A stretch of DNA of 64,000 nucleotides. Origin: Acetobacteraceae bacterium B3987 (GTDB lineage: Bacteria > Pseudomonadota > Alphaproteobacteria > Acetobacterales > Acetobacteraceae). Position 1 is the first letter of the stretch. Each line of letters opens with the position of its first letter. Position numbers and translations under genes: made by a program. This document shows positions 41,882-52,465 of the stretch, piece by piece. The notes beneath the pieces were generated by a model. The model ran no database searches and was not told the DNA's origin. It saw only the letters and a program-made list of their open reading frames with translations. The stretch spans positions 303,572-367,571 of the forward strand of contig JAFNMF010000001.1 in NCBI GenBank assembly GCA_026537415.1. The letters are read 5' to 3'.

Positions 41882-43182
41882 GCCATGTACATATCATCGG
41901 CGGTGGACTGGCTGGCCTGTCCGCTGCTGTGGAGCTGGCTCCGCAAGCACAGGTGACCGTGTATGAGGCCGGACCTGCCTGTGGGGGGCGGGCTCGCTCC
42001 TTTCATGATAAGGCATTGGATACGGTCATTGATAATGGCAATCATCTGCTGCTTTCTGCCAATCCTGCCACATTCCGCTATCTCGATCGTCTGGGCGCGC
42101 GGGACACGCTGAAAGGGCCGGGGGAGCCCGTCTTTCCGTGGTATGACTTGCAAGAGGATTTGTCGTGGACGTTGCGGTTGTCACCGGGGCGTATTCCATT
42201 CTGGCTTCTGCGGCGTGGAAGTCGTGTTCCGGGGATGCGCCTTGGGGAGGTGAGAGCCTTATTCCGTCTGATGAAGGCCGATGAGCAGACCTGTGTAGCG
42301 GACTGTCTTCTGCCGGGTCAGTTTGCTCGACGTCTGTTGGAGCCGCTGGCTGTTTCCGGGCTTAATACGGACATAAAAAGGGGCAGTGCCCGCCTTCTGG
42401 GGAATATCGTGCAGCGGACCCTTGCTAAGGGGGGCAGTGCCTGTTGCCCGTGGATGGCAGCTAATGGGTTGTCGGAAAGTTTTGTCACGCCAGCTCTGCA
42501 TTATCTGGAGCGTTTTCATGCGGAGGTCCTGACTGGCACACGTGTGTCTGCCCTCAAGATTGATGAGGAGACAGGGCGTGTCGTGGCATTGGAGACATCC
42601 AATGGCCTTGTAACGATTGGTGCGGAAGATTCGGTGATTTTGGCTGTTCCATCGCCGGTGGCAGCAGGTCTTTTACCGGGCTTGGAAGGGCCGGATGAGT
42701 TTGAGAGCATTGCCAATGCTCATTATCGTTTGGCTCAGCCCCTGCAACCTCGTGGTGCCTTGAAACAGGCTGGCTTTATTGGGCTTGTAGGTGGGGTAGC
42801 CGAATGGGTCTTCCTGCACGATGAGGTTCTGTCCGTTACGGTCAGTGCGGCTAATCGTTATGCGGATTGGAGTCAGGAAGATATGTTGCAGCATATCTGG
42901 GCGGAACTACGCCGGACTCTGGATCCGCTTATTGAAGTCCCTTTGCCTGAAGCGATGCCGGTTGCCCGGTTGATTCGGGAGAAACGGGCGACCTTTGCAG
43001 CCACACCGGAACAGGATAAAAAGCGTCCTGGAGCAAAAACGGCGCATGCCAATCTTGCTCTTGCTGGAGACTGGACGGATACTGGCCTTCCTTCCACAAT
43101 CGAAGGTGCCATACAGTCTGGAGTGGCAGCGGTGGGAGTGCTTGGTTTTCGCACGGCTTCTGCCGGAGCGGCGCACGCCTGA
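41878..43182 (+). CDS. hpnE: Hydroxysqualene dehydroxylase HpnE
   Basis: 434 residues of a flavin-dependent amine oxidase-like family. HIIGGGLAGLSAAVELA is the FAD-binding Rossmann motif, then YEAGPACGGRARSF. The C-terminal LALAGDWTDTGLPSTIEGAIQSG is the second FAD-contact segment. It reduces hydroxysqualene to squalene. Start is GTG 41878, overlapping the hpnD stop as GTGA. Confidence 0.92.
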   Translation: MSHVHIIGGGLAGLSAAVELAPQAQVTVYEAGPACGGRARSFHDKALDTVIDNGNHLLLSANPATFRYLDRLGARDTLKGPGEPVFPWYDLQEDLSWTLRLSPGRIPFWLLRRGSRVPGMRLGEVRALFRLMKADEQTCVADCLLPGQFARRLLEPLAVSGLNTDIKRGSARLLGNIVQRTLAKGGSACCPWMAANGLSESFVTPALHYLERFHAEVLTGTRVSALKIDEETGRVVALETSNGLVTIGAEDSVILAVPSPVAAGLLPGLEGPDEFESIANAHYRLAQPLQPRGALKQAGFIGLVGGVAEWVFLHDEVLSVTVSAANRYADWSQEDMLQHIWAELRRTLDPLIEVPLPEAMPVARLIREKRATFAATPEQDKKRPGAKTAHANLALAGDWTDTGLPSTIEGAIQSGVAAVGVLGFRTASAGAAHA

Positions 43183-43256
43183 AAACTGATTAATGGTCTC
43201 TGCACATGCTGGACAGGCACAAGACCTGCTGTGCGAGGATGTTGGAGGAGAGTTCA

Positions 43257-45212
43257 GTGAAAGAGACGTTGTTCCGTCATAACATCGATGCCACCGTGGT
43301 GGAGCAGGCTGTCAAAGCATCTCATGCCGCTCTGGGCAAGCGTCAGAAGAGTGACGGTCATTGGGTCTTTGAGCTGGAGGCCGATGCTACTATTCCGTCG
43401 GAATATATTCTGCTGCGCCATTTCCTTGATTGTATCGATGTGGAGTTAGAGCAGAAGATTGGTGTTTATCTGCGCCGGACGCAGGGGGAGCATGGTGGTT
43501 GGCCACTTTATACGGATGGCCGCTTTGATCTTTCTGCCAGTGTGAAGGCCTATTTCGCCCTAAAGATGATTGGGGATGATCCAGAAGCACCGCATATGCG
43601 GAAAGCCAGGGCGGCCATTCTGCATCATGGCGGGGCGGAGAGGAGCAATGTCTTCACCCGTATTCAGCTTGCCCTGTTCGGAGAAGTGCCGTGGTCTGCC
43701 GTGCCAGTGATGCCGGTGGAGCTGATGTTGTTGCCTCGGAAAGCCTTCTTTTCGGTCTGGAATATGTCCTATTGGTCCCGGACTGTCATCGCCCCGCTGC
43801 TTATCCTCGCTGCGTACAAGCCTCTTGCTTTGAATCCTCGTGGAGTGCGGGTGCAGGAGCTGTTTAGAGAGCCGCCAGCCCGCATTAAGGACTGGATACG
43901 TGGCCCATACCGTTCTGTCTGGGGGCGGTTTTTTGCTGGTCTCGATAAGGTCATACGGCCACTTGTGCCGCTTATTCCGTGTTCCGTTCATGAGAAGGCC
44001 ATCCGTGTCACGGTTGACTTTATTGAGAAACGGCTGAGTGGTGGTGGTCTGGGGGCTATTTACCCATCTATGGCTAATGTCATCATGATGTATCGCACAC
44101 TTGGTGTGCCGGATGATGACCCACGGGTCGTTCAGGCATGGGAGGCTATGCAAGGTCTGCTGGTGGTGAAGGACCATGAGGCCTATTGCCAGCCTTGTGT
44201 GTCGCCTGTCTGGGATACGGGCCTTTCCGGCCTTGCCATGCTAGAGGCTTCGATAGGGGCCAAAGGTGTGATGCCAGCCGAGACGCAGACTGCCCTGAAG
44301 AAGGCCGCAGCATGGCTTCGGGACCGTCAGATTCTGGATGTTAAAGGGGATTGGGCCATTAATGCGCCGAACCTGCGTCCGGGTGGATGGGCCTTCCAGT
44401 ACGAGAATGATTACTACCCGGATGTTGATGATACTGCTGTTGTTGGCATGCTGCTGCACCGGCTTGATCCTGAGGAGAACCGCACAGCTATCGAGCGTGC
44501 CCGGGAATGGATCATCGGGATGCAGAGCAGCAATGGCGGTTGGGGTGCCTTCGATATTGATAATAATCTTGAGGTACTAAATCACATTCCGTTCTCCGAT
44601 CACGGTGCCCTATTGGATCCGCCAACGGTGGATGTTTCTGCTCGCTGTATTTCTTTCCTGTCTCAGCTGGGTCATCCAGAGGATGTGGGCGTGATTCGTA
44701 AGGGGCTGGATTATATCCGCTCCGAGCAGGAGAAGTCAGGAAGCTGGTTCGGTCGCTGGGGTACGAATTATATTTATGGCACGTGGTCTGTGCTTTGTGC
44801 CCTGAACATCGCTGGTGTCAGCCATGACGACCCAATGGTGAAACGGGCCGTTGCGTGGCTGGAAAGTGTGCAGAATGATGATGGTGGCTGGGGTGAGGAC
44901 TGTGCCAGCTATGAGGGGGCACCGCAGGGTGTCTATAAGGAGAGCCTGCCAACCCAGACGGCTTGGGCCACACTGGGGCTGATGGCTGTTGGTCGTCATG
45001 ATAGTGAGGCTGTCCGCCGTGGCATGGCTTATCTCATGCAGGCGCAGGATGAGCAGGGCGAATGGCACGAAGTACCATATAACGCTGTTGGCTTCCCCAA
45101 AGTCTTCTATCTGCGCTACCACGGCTATAAGCAGTTCTTCCCGCTCATGGCACTGTCCCGGTATCGTAATCTGTCCAGCAGCAATTCAGGGCAGGTGGAG
45201 TTCGGCTTCTGA
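43257..45212 (+). CDS. shc: Squalene-hopene cyclase
   Basis: 651 residues, normal length. The catalytic DVDDTAVV lies at about 389-396 (the Asp that protonates squalene). Several QW repeats are visible, such as GHWVFELEADATIPSEY and QSSNGGWGAFD, plus GSWFGRWGTNYIYGTW. It cyclises squalene to hopene in one step, a membrane-bound monotopic protein. GTG 43257 is chosen because GGAGGAGAG sits eight bases before it; ATG 43239 and ATG 43206 are in frame but have poorly placed sites. Also named hpnF. Confidence 0.94.
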   Translation: MKETLFRHNIDATVVEQAVKASHAALGKRQKSDGHWVFELEADATIPSEYILLRHFLDCIDVELEQKIGVYLRRTQGEHGGWPLYTDGRFDLSASVKAYFALKMIGDDPEAPHMRKARAAILHHGGAERSNVFTRIQLALFGEVPWSAVPVMPVELMLLPRKAFFSVWNMSYWSRTVIAPLLILAAYKPLALNPRGVRVQELFREPPARIKDWIRGPYRSVWGRFFAGLDKVIRPLVPLIPCSVHEKAIRVTVDFIEKRLSGGGLGAIYPSMANVIMMYRTLGVPDDDPRVVQAWEAMQGLLVVKDHEAYCQPCVSPVWDTGLSGLAMLEASIGAKGVMPAETQTALKKAAAWLRDRQILDVKGDWAINAPNLRPGGWAFQYENDYYPDVDDTAVVGMLLHRLDPEENRTAIERAREWIIGMQSSNGGWGAFDIDNNLEVLNHIPFSDHGALLDPPTVDVSARCISFLSQLGHPEDVGVIRKGLDYIRSEQEKSGSWFGRWGTNYIYGTWSVLCALNIAGVSHDDPMVKRAVAWLESVQNDDGGWGEDCASYEGAPQGVYKESLPTQTAWATLGLMAVGRHDSEAVRRGMAYLMQAQDEQGEWHEVPYNAVGFPKVFYLRYHGYKQFFPLMALSRYRNLSSSNSGQVEFGF

Positions 45213-45850
45213 TGCTGGGCATTCTGGCAGGGCTGAAACAGGAAGCACGGCTGGCAAGGCACTTTTTTCCTGAAGCGAAAATTGCGCTGAGCCATGCTTG
45301 TGAAGCTGGGGCAGAGCGTGCCTTGCTATCCCTTCGTGATGCAGGCGTGACGGAACTTTTGTCCTTTGGCTGCTCTGGCGCACTGGACCCAGCCCTGCCA
45401 CCGGGAAGTGTGCAGGTGGCCGAATATGTGCAGGTTGATAGCGAAAACTACAGAGCCGACCCGGCACTGAGTGCCCGTTTTGGTGCAGCGCAAGCGGTAG
45501 TGCGTGAGGGAATCCTGCATAGTCCTGTCATGATTGGAACGGCTGCGGAAAAGGCGGCTTTTTTTTCTCGGACAGGGTGTCATGCCGTGGATATGGAAAG
45601 CGGTCTTGTGGCTCGTTCTGGTCTGCCTTTTGCTGTGTTGCGGGTGATTTGTGATGAGGCAGGGAGGGACCTGCCGCCTGCCGCCGTAGAGGGGCTGAAA
45701 GAAGGGCAGGTTCATATCCCGGCGTTGCTGGGGTCTATTCTGAGGCATCCGCTCCAAATCGGTGCTTTGATAGGGCTGGGGCGTGATGCCGCCCGTGCCC
45801 ATAAGGCTATGGCGCATTTTCTGCGGGGTCTTCCAGTCGTACGAGGGTGA
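45212..45850 (+). CDS. hpnG: Hopanoid-associated phosphorylase HpnG
   Basis: 212 residues of the nucleoside phosphorylase fold (AKQEARLARHFF-type start, LSFGCSGALDPALPPGS, and AVDMESGLVARSGLPFAVLRVICDEAGRDLPP with the catalytic Asp/Glu region). In hopanoid producers HpnG removes adenine from adenosylhopane to give ribosylhopane. The ATG shares one base with the shc stop. Last gene of the hpn operon; hpnH is not in the window. Confidence 0.9.
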   Translation: MLGILAGLKQEARLARHFFPEAKIALSHACEAGAERALLSLRDAGVTELLSFGCSGALDPALPPGSVQVAEYVQVDSENYRADPALSARFGAAQAVVREGILHSPVMIGTAAEKAAFFSRTGCHAVDMESGLVARSGLPFAVLRVICDEAGRDLPPAAVEGLKEGQVHIPALLGSILRHPLQIGALIGLGRDAARAHKAMAHFLRGLPVVRG

Positions 45851-46024
45851 AGGCTGGGAAAGACTTGCGTTCCGTTTTCGCTTATTCTAGATAGAGGCGG
45901 TATTTTTCAGCTCCATAACGGGGGTGGAAAGTATATTTCGCACGCATGGCCCGGATTGCCTGGTGTCCCGTATTAAGGGGCGTTGCCATGCGGAGGATAA
46001 ACCAGAGAAAGAGAGTTTCAGACT

Positions 46025-46792
46025 ATGGCAATGCCACAGTTCACGATGCGTCAGCTGCTGGAAGCTGGTGTTCACTTCGGTCATCACACACGTCGCTGGA
46101 ATCCGGCAATGGCACCGTATCTGTTCGGTGTTCGTAACCAGGTTCACATCATCGACCTTCAGCAGACCGTTCCGCTGCTGGATCGCGCCCTGAAGCAGGT
46201 GCGTGATACCGTGGCTTCCGGTGGCCGCGTGCTGTTCGTTGGAACGAAGCGTTCCGCTGCTGACCTGGTTGCCGATGCTGCTCAGCGTTGCGGTCAGTAC
46301 TATGTGAATCACCGCTGGCTCGGCGGTATGCTGACCAACTGGAAGACCATCACAGGCTCCATCAAGCGTCTGCGTGGCATTGATGAGATGCTGGCTGGCG
46401 ATACAGCTGGTTTGACCAAGAAGGAAGTCCTCGACATCACCCGTGACCGTGAGAAGCTGGAACGCTCCCTCGGTGGTATCAAGGACATGGGCGGCCTGCC
46501 GGACCTGCTGTTCGTTATCGATACGAACAAGGAAAAGCTGGCTGTTGAAGAAGCCAACAAGCTGGGCATCCCTGTGATCGCCGTGCTGGACAGCAACTCC
46601 GACCCGAAGGGTGTTACATTCCCGATCCCGGGTAACGATGATGCCATTCGTGCCATCGCTACTTATTGTGATCTGGTGTCTGCTGCCGTGCTGGATGGTA
46701 TCTCCGCCGAGCTGGCAGCCTCCGGTCAGGATATCGGTGCTTCCGCTGAGCTGCCGGTTGAAGAAACCGTTGTGGCAGAGAAGGCTGAATAA
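46025..46792 (+). CDS. rpsB: 30S ribosomal protein S2
   Basis: 255 residues, standard. [25 protein letters not shown], the [13 protein letters not shown] and [14 protein letters not shown] segments identify S2. The C-terminal extension is Ala/Glu-rich. The leader upstream is about 170 bases and could be a site of autoregulation by S2; the ATG has only AGAGAG upstream. Pairs with tsf as in most bacteria. Confidence 0.97.
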   Translation: MAMPQFTMRQLLEAGVHFGHHTRRWNPAMAPYLFGVRNQVHIIDLQQTVPLLDRALKQVRDTVASGGRVLFVGTKRSAADLVADAAQRCGQYYVNHRWLGGMLTNWKTITGSIKRLRGIDEMLAGDTAGLTKKEVLDITRDREKLERSLGGIKDMGGLPDLLFVIDTNKEKLAVEEANKLGIPVIAVLDSNSDPKGVTFPIPGNDDAIRAIATYCDLVSAAVLDGISAELAASGQDIGASAELPVEETVVAEKAE

Positions 46793-46886
46793 GCTTCTCC
46801 AGCTGTGGCCCTTGTGGTCATGCCAGAAAATCCAGTCCTGTTTTTTCGTAAAGCAGGATTGGGTGATGGATATGTGACATGAAGCT

Positions 46887-46930
46887 CATGCAGCCGTGGA
46901 TTATCTCCCGGCTGCATGGGTGTTTTATCG
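46887..46930 (+). terminator. Hairpin between rpsB and tsf, possible attenuator
   Basis: CATGCAGCCG (46887-46896) pairs perfectly with CGGCTGCATG (46909-46918) over a 12-base loop, then GGTGTTTTATC. The T run is short. In E. coli a partial terminator lies in the same gap; here it may set the rpsB to tsf ratio. A second weaker pairing, CAGTCCTG with CAGGATTG, lies 30 bases earlier. Confidence 0.5.
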
Positions 46931-46944
46931 GGGATGATAGAGAT

Positions 46945-47856
46945 ATGGCAGAGGTTACTGCTGCAATGGTGCGTGAGCTGCGCGATGCAACAAGCGCAGG
47001 CATGATGGATTGTAAAAAGGCTCTGACAGAAGCCAATGGCGACATGCAGGCTGCTATCGACTGGCTGCGTAAGAAGGGTCTGTCTCAGGCTGCCAAGAAG
47101 TCTGGCCGTGTGGCTGCTGAAGGTCTTGTGGGCGTTGCCGTTGATGGCAAGAAGGCCGCTATGGTCGAGGTGAATGCCGAGACCGACTTCGTGGCTCGTA
47201 ATGACGCCTTCCAGCAGGCTGTGGAAGACATCGCCAAGGTGGCTCTGAAGGTCGGTGGTGATCTGGAGGCCGTCAAGGCTGCTAAGATGCCGTCTGGCCG
47301 TACCGTTGCTGATGAGCTGACCCACCTGGTCGCTACCATCGGTGAGAATATGAGCCTGCGTCGCGTTGACGTGCTGAGCGTGCCGTCTGGTGTTGTGGCC
47401 AGCTACGTTCACGGTGCCCTGCGCCCGGGCGTTGGCCGCATCGGTGTTCTGGCTGCTATCGAAGCTCCGTCCGAGAGCGAGGCTCTGCTGACACTGGGCC
47501 GTCAGATTGGTATGCATGTTGCCGCTACCAGCCCGACCGCTCTGGATGTGGACAGTGTGGACGCTGCTTCCGTCGCTCATGAGCGCAAGGTTCTGGAAGA
47601 TCAGGCTCGCAGCTCTGGCAAGCCGGAAGCCATCATCGAGAAGATGGTGGAAGGCCGTATCCGCAAGTTCTACGAAGAAGTGGTTCTGCTGGAGCAGGTC
47701 TGGGTGCATGACGGTGAGAGCCGCGTGAAGGAAGTCGTCAAGAAGGCCGGTGCTAAGCTGGTTGGTTTCGCTCGCTACAAGCTGGGTGAAGGCATCGAGA
47801 AGGCCGAGACGGACTTTGCTGCGGAAGTCGCTGCGGCTTCTGGTCAGAAGAAATAA
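46945..47856 (+). CDS. tsf: Elongation factor Ts
   Basis: 303 residues. [37 protein letters not shown] is the N-terminal UBA-like domain and TDFVARND is the EF-Tu contact region. It exchanges GDP for GTP on EF-Tu. The ATG at 46945 is chosen because it begins the conserved N-terminus; the frame stays open upstream to 46879 but would add a non-family segment overlapping the hairpin. Confidence 0.97.
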   Translation: MAEVTAAMVRELRDATSAGMMDCKKALTEANGDMQAAIDWLRKKGLSQAAKKSGRVAAEGLVGVAVDGKKAAMVEVNAETDFVARNDAFQQAVEDIAKVALKVGGDLEAVKAAKMPSGRTVADELTHLVATIGENMSLRRVDVLSVPSGVVASYVHGALRPGVGRIGVLAAIEAPSESEALLTLGRQIGMHVAATSPTALDVDSVDAASVAHERKVLEDQARSSGKPEAIIEKMVEGRIRKFYEEVVLLEQVWVHDGESRVKEVVKKAGAKLVGFARYKLGEGIEKAETDFAAEVAAASGQKK

Positions 47857-47880
47857 GCCGTTAACGGTTTGTTGTTAGAC

Positions 47881-47917
47881 AAAAGGGGCTTCCGCCAATA
47901 TGGCGGGGCCCCTTTTT
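47881..47917 (+). terminator. Terminator of the rpsB-tsf unit
   Basis: AAAAGGGGC (47881-47889) pairs with GCCCCTTTT (47908-47916), with inner CCGCCA/TGGCGG pairs extending the stem; five T follow. Confidence 0.85.
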
Positions 47918-47936
47918 CTGTCTTGAGGGTGCCGTC

Positions 47937-48707
47937 ATGGAGTGGGAAGAACCAGCTATCATCCTGCGTCTCTCTCCTCATGGAGAAAGCAGTCTTCTGG
48001 TCCGTGTGCTGACACAGCAGCGGGGTGTCTATCATGCTCTGGTGCGGGGAGGACAGTCCCGCCGACAGTCTGGTCTCTGGCAGGAGGGCAGCCTGATTAT
48101 GGCCCGCTGGAAGGCCCGTCTGCCAGAACAGCTGGGGCATATGACTGCAGAGTTGGTGCGGCCTACGGCGTCTTTCCTGTTGGATCACCCTCTGGCTCTG
48201 TCCCTGCTGGGCAGTGCTTGTGGCCTGTGCAGTGAGGCCTTGGCGGAACGAGAGCCGCAAGAGGTGCTGTTTGCGTCTTTGGCGCACTTCATGGGGGTGG
48301 TGAGTGTTTCCGCATCCCAGCCCCCGGTAGCTCTTTATCTGCGCTGGGAGCTGCTTCTTCTGGAACAGCTTGGTTACGGCCTTACATTGGATCAGTGTGC
48401 CGTAACAGGAGTACGGGAAGGGCTGGTCTATGTATCGCCCCGCACAGGTCGGGCTGTGAGCGAGGAAGGGGCGGGCGAATGGAAGGATCGTCTGTTGCCT
48501 CTGCCTTCGTGCCTTCTGAATGATGATGAGGAAGGAAGTCCGGCTGATTGGCTGGCTGCCGCAAGGCTAAGTGGTCATTTTCTGCAACGGGCTGTTTTTT
48601 CTGCCTGTCACCGCCCTCTGCCCGCTGCTCGGGATCGCCTGATGACGACCTTATACAAACTGGCTGAAGAGAGGCCCTCTGGACAGGAGGTGGAAGAGCG
48701 TGTCTAA
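47937..48707 (+). CDS. recO: DNA repair protein RecO
   Basis: 256 residues. An OB fold occupies the first 80 (PAIILRLSPHGESSLLVRVLTQQRGVYHALVRGG), and the C-terminal helical domain has YLRWELLLLEQLGYGLTLDQCAVTG. It mediates RecA loading in RecFOR recombination. The four-Cys zinc motif of E. coli is partly absent, as in some other members. It overlaps parC by eight bases. Confidence 0.9.
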   Translation: MEWEEPAIILRLSPHGESSLLVRVLTQQRGVYHALVRGGQSRRQSGLWQEGSLIMARWKARLPEQLGHMTAELVRPTASFLLDHPLALSLLGSACGLCSEALAEREPQEVLFASLAHFMGVVSVSASQPPVALYLRWELLLLEQLGYGLTLDQCAVTGVREGLVYVSPRTGRAVSEEGAGEWKDRLLPLPSCLLNDDEEGSPADWLAAARLSGHFLQRAVFSACHRPLPAARDRLMTTLYKLAEERPSGQEVEERV

Positions 48708-50958
48708 CCTGTCTCCATCAACAGGCGAATATGAAGCAGGAGACCTTATGACGGGCGATCTCGCCGGGCATATTGAAGATACACGGCTGGCCGAGGCGCT
48801 CAGTGAGCGTTATCTGGCCTATGCTATGTCCACTATCACATCACGGTCCCTGCCGGATGTGCGAGATGGCCTTAAACCGGTACATCGCCGTCTGCTTTAT
48901 GCCATGCAGCAGCTTAAGCTGGACCCGAGTTCTGGCTTTAAAAAGTGCGCCCGTGTGGTGGGTGATGTCATCGGTAAGTTCCACCCTCACGGGGATGCGT
49001 CCGTTTATGATGCGTTAGTGCGTCTGGCGCAGGATTTTGCCGTGCGTTATCCGCTGGTGGAAGGGCAGGGTAATTTCGGGTCGATTGACGGCGATGGTGC
49101 GGCCGCTATGCGGTACACTGAAAGCCGCATGACCGAAACCGCCCGCATCATGCTGGAAGGTATCAGCGATGATGCGGTCGATTTCCGTCCAACCTATGAT
49201 AATGAGGATCAGGAACCGGTCGTCCTGCCGGGGCTATTCCCTAATCTTTTGGCTAATGGGGCCGCTGGGATTGCCGTGGGTATGGCCACCAGCATCCCGC
49301 CCCATAATGCTGCTGAACTCTATCAGGCCGCCCGTCTGCTGATCGAGAAGCCGGAGTGCAGCACGGAAGAGCTTCTGGATGTCGTGCCGGGGCCGGATTT
49401 CCCTACGGGTGGGCTGCTGGTGGAAGACCGAAAGACACTCGTTCAGGCTTATGAGACGGGGCGGGGTAGTTTCCGCATCCGGGCACGTTGGGCGGTCGAG
49501 AAAGGTCGTAACGGCAGCTGGATCATCATTGTCTCGGAAATCCCGTATCAGGTGCAGAAGGGCAAGTTGATTGAAGACATCGCCAAAAAGATGGAAGAGA
49601 AGAAACTTCCTCTTTTGGCCGATGTGCGTGATGAAAGTACAACGGATATTCGGCTGGTTCTGGAACCAAGAACCCGCAGTTGTGAACCGGAAGTGCTGAT
49701 GGAGACGCTCTTCAAGCATACTATGCTGGAAAGCCGGTTCAGCCTGAACATGAATGTTCTCAGTCAGGGGAAAATTCCCGGTGTGCTGTCGCTCCGGGAG
49801 GTGCTGAAGGCATGGCTGGAGCATGTTCATGATGTTTTGGTACGCCGTACGCAGCACCGTCTTGATGCAGTCCTGAAAAGGCTGGAGATTCTGGAAGGCT
49901 TCCTGAAGGTCTATCTGAATCTTGATGAGGTCATTCGCATCATTCGGGAAGAGGATGAGCCAAAGCCTGCCCTGATGAAGGCATTTTCTCTGAGTGAACT
50001 TCAGGCGGATTATGTGCTGAACATGCGTCTGCGTTCCTTGCGGCGGCTAGAAGAGATGGAAATCCGTAAGGAGTGGGAGGGTCTGGGTAAGGAACAGGCA
50101 TCACTTGAGGCCCTGTTAGGGTCTGAGAAACGCCGCTGGACCCGGATTGGGAAAGACCTTCAGAAAATGCAGGCTCTGTTTGAAGGTGGTCCTTATGGCC
50201 AGCGGCGTACGATCATGGGTGAGGCCCCGGCCAGCATTGACACCTCTGCCGCTCTGGCCGTGGAGCGTGAACCTGTAACGGTGCTGCTCTCGCAGGAAGG
50301 CTGGGTTCGTGCCGTCAAGGGGCATGGGCATGATGTGGAGAATCACCGTTTCAAGGAAGGGGACGGATTGGCCTATCATGTGGAATGTCAGAGTACGGAC
50401 CGTCTCTGCCTGATGGCCGCAGGGGGGCGGGCTTTCACATTGAAGGCAGCGGATCTGCCCCGTGGGCGGGGCTTTGGCCAGCCTGTGCGAACATTGGCTG
50501 ATCTGGCGCAGGACGATCAGGTTGTGGCTTTCTTTGCCTTTGGTGATGATGATGCCCGGTATTTTCTGGCCAGCACAGATGGTCGAGGGATGCTGGTTGC
50601 TGCCGGGAATCTTTCTGCCGAGAAGCGGACCGGACGGCAGGTCTTCAATTTGCGTGATGGAGCGCAATTACAACTCGTTCTGCCTGCGGAGGGGACGCAT
50701 GTCCTTTGTCTGACAACGGCCAAGCGTGCCCTCATCTTCCCGTTAGATCAGGTTGCTGAGGTAGCCAAAGGTGGCGGTGTCAGTCTTCAGAAGTTAACGA
50801 CAGGTGTGACGATCAGCCATATACGTCTCTTCCGTCTGGAAGATGGTCTTATCTGGAAAGAGGGGCAGAGGCCTCGTTCTTCTGATGATCTGGCCCAGCT
50901 GGAAGGGCGGCGTGGCGCAGTCGGACGGGTTGCCCCGCAATGGATGTTGCGTAAGTAA
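48700..50958 (+). CDS. parC: DNA topoisomerase IV subunit A
   Basis: 752 residues. [37 protein letters not shown] begins the breakage-reunion domain; the active-site Tyr is in [11 protein letters not shown] (about 139). The C-terminal half has weak blade repeats of the DNA-wrapping domain. It decatenates replicated chromosomes with ParE. The start is GTG 48700 after AGGAGGT within the end of recO, so the two are coupled. Confidence 0.94.
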   Translation: MSNLSPSTGEYEAGDLMTGDLAGHIEDTRLAEALSERYLAYAMSTITSRSLPDVRDGLKPVHRRLLYAMQQLKLDPSSGFKKCARVVGDVIGKFHPHGDASVYDALVRLAQDFAVRYPLVEGQGNFGSIDGDGAAAMRYTESRMTETARIMLEGISDDAVDFRPTYDNEDQEPVVLPGLFPNLLANGAAGIAVGMATSIPPHNAAELYQAARLLIEKPECSTEELLDVVPGPDFPTGGLLVEDRKTLVQAYETGRGSFRIRARWAVEKGRNGSWIIIVSEIPYQVQKGKLIEDIAKKMEEKKLPLLADVRDESTTDIRLVLEPRTRSCEPEVLMETLFKHTMLESRFSLNMNVLSQGKIPGVLSLREVLKAWLEHVHDVLVRRTQHRLDAVLKRLEILEGFLKVYLNLDEVIRIIREEDEPKPALMKAFSLSELQADYVLNMRLRSLRRLEEMEIRKEWEGLGKEQASLEALLGSEKRRWTRIGKDLQKMQALFEGGPYGQRRTIMGEAPASIDTSAALAVEREPVTVLLSQEGWVRAVKGHGHDVENHRFKEGDGLAYHVECQSTDRLCLMAAGGRAFTLKAADLPRGRGFGQPVRTLADLAQDDQVVAFFAFGDDDARYFLASTDGRGMLVAAGNLSAEKRTGRQVFNLRDGAQLQLVLPAEGTHVLCLTTAKRALIFPLDQVAEVAKGGGVSLQKLTTGVTISHIRLFRLEDGLIWKEGQRPRSSDDLAQLEGRRGAVGRVAPQWMLRK

Positions 50959-51043
50959 GAAAGAGGCTCCATTGGGCGGGCCGCCATGCTCTGCAGGCTG
51001 GCACGGTAGATTGTCCGGTGTGGTTATATAAGGGGGAGAGGAC

Positions 51044-52465
51044 ATGGAAACACTTGTTTGGCAGACGTTCCTGTTAGGATTGCTGCATGTCAGTCTTTCC
51101 CTTCTTGTAACGGTTCATATTCTTTTAACGAAGCGTGATACGGCCGCCGCTGCGGGGTGGATCGGCTTCTGTTGGGTCATGCCTTATCTGGGGTCACTGC
51201 TTTATCTCTGCTTGGGGATCAATCGTGTTCATCGCCGGGCACAGAAGCTGAGAGAGGATGTCAGCCCGGAGGAAACTGCTTTTCTGGCGACATGGTCTCA
51301 CGATGCTTCCGAAAGTTTCATGGCTCCTTTGGTCAAGATGCTGGATGAGCTGACAGGTTTGCCCTTGCTTAAAGGGAACAGTGTAGATTGCCTACATGAC
51401 GGTGATCGTGCTTACCCGAAGATGCTGGAAGCGATTGCTCAGGCGGAGTGGTCCATTCTGCTTTGTTCCTATATTTTCCGGCATGATGAAATCGGCAAGC
51501 AGTTTGTAGCAGCTTTGGTTGAGGCCCGGCAGCGTGGTGTTGAGGTCCGTGTGCTGGTGGATGGCATTGGCAGTGGTTATCTCTATAGCCCGATTATTCA
51601 GAGGCTGAAGCGGGAGAAGATACCCTGCGCCCGCTTCATGCACTCTCTCTGGCCGTGGCGGATGCCATTTATCAATCTGCGGGATCATCGCAAGATACTG
51701 GTTGTGGATGGTCGAGTGGGTTTTATGGGCGGGTTGAATATCGGTGCAGAAAATCTACTCAATCGTCCTAGAGGACGGCGCATCCCGGTGGCGGATACAC
51801 ATTTCCGGCTAGAAGGCCCAGTGGTCCAACAGCTTTCTGAAGTTTTCGCACGGGACTGGGTTTTCACGACAGGAGAAACGCTGGAGGGAGAGCGTTATTT
51901 CCCGGTGCCGGTAGCAGGGGGAGCCATCCCAGCCCGTGTTGTGACGTCAGGGCCGGATATGGATATAGAGAAGATAGAGTATACTATCCTTCAGGCAGTT
52001 ATTCTGGCCCGTAGCCACGTCTGTTTCATGACGCCTTATTTCATTCCGGATAATCGCTTTGCGACGGAACTCGGGTTGGCAGCGTTACGGGGCGTGAAGG
52101 TGGATATTGTTGTGCCGAAACATAGCAACCACCCGGTGACAGACTATGCCCGTAATGCCTGCTTGAAAGAATTGGTACAGGCGGGGTGTCGGGTCTGGCT
52201 GGGAGAACCACCCTTCAATCATTCCAAGCTGATGACGGTGGATCAGGCCTGGAGCTTCGTGGGCAGTGCCAATCTGGATAGACGCTCCCTGCGTCTCAAC
52301 TTTGAATGTAACATGACCTTGCATGATGCAGAGACAACAAAACATCTGGAAGAATTCATCCTCAGCCATTGTAGCCAACAGCTAATATTGGATGAGATTG
52401 ATTCATGGTCATTGCCGGTTCGGCTGCGGAATGCGGTCTGCTGTCTTTTCCTACCTTACCTTTAA
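51044..52465 (+). CDS. cls: Cardiolipin synthase
   Basis: 473 residues. Two N-terminal membrane helices (LGLLHVSLSLLVTVHILL and GFCWVMPYLGSLLYLCLG) precede two phospholipase D domains. HKD motifs are DHRKILVVD and NHSKLMTVD, the second followed by FVGSANLDRRS. It joins two phosphatidylglycerols at the membrane. Its stop overlaps the stop of the convergent hydrolase gene. Confidence 0.94.
   Translation: METLVWQTFLLGLLHVSLSLLVTVHILLTKRDTAAAAGWIGFCWVMPYLGSLLYLCLGINRVHRRAQKLREDVSPEETAFLATWSHDASESFMAPLVKMLDELTGLPLLKGNSVDCLHDGDRAYPKMLEAIAQAEWSILLCSYIFRHDEIGKQFVAALVEARQRGVEVRVLVDGIGSGYLYSPIIQRLKREKIPCARFMHSLWPWRMPFINLRDHRKILVVDGRVGFMGGLNIGAENLLNRPRGRRIPVADTHFRLEGPVVQQLSEVFARDWVFTTGETLEGERYFPVPVAGGAIPARVVTSGPDMDIEKIEYTILQAVILARSHVCFMTPYFIPDNRFATELGLAALRGVKVDIVVPKHSNHPVTDYARNACLKELVQAGCRVWLGEPPFNHSKLMTVDQAWSFVGSANLDRRSLRLNFECNMTLHDAETTKHLEEFILSHCSQQLILDEIDSWSLPVRLRNAVCCLFLPYL

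Noticed and set aside
45865-45893. TTGCGT and TAGATA 17 bases apart upstream of rpsB as a promoter
   Set aside because: Spacing is right but each box matches the consensus at only three of six positions, so it is not listed as a feature.
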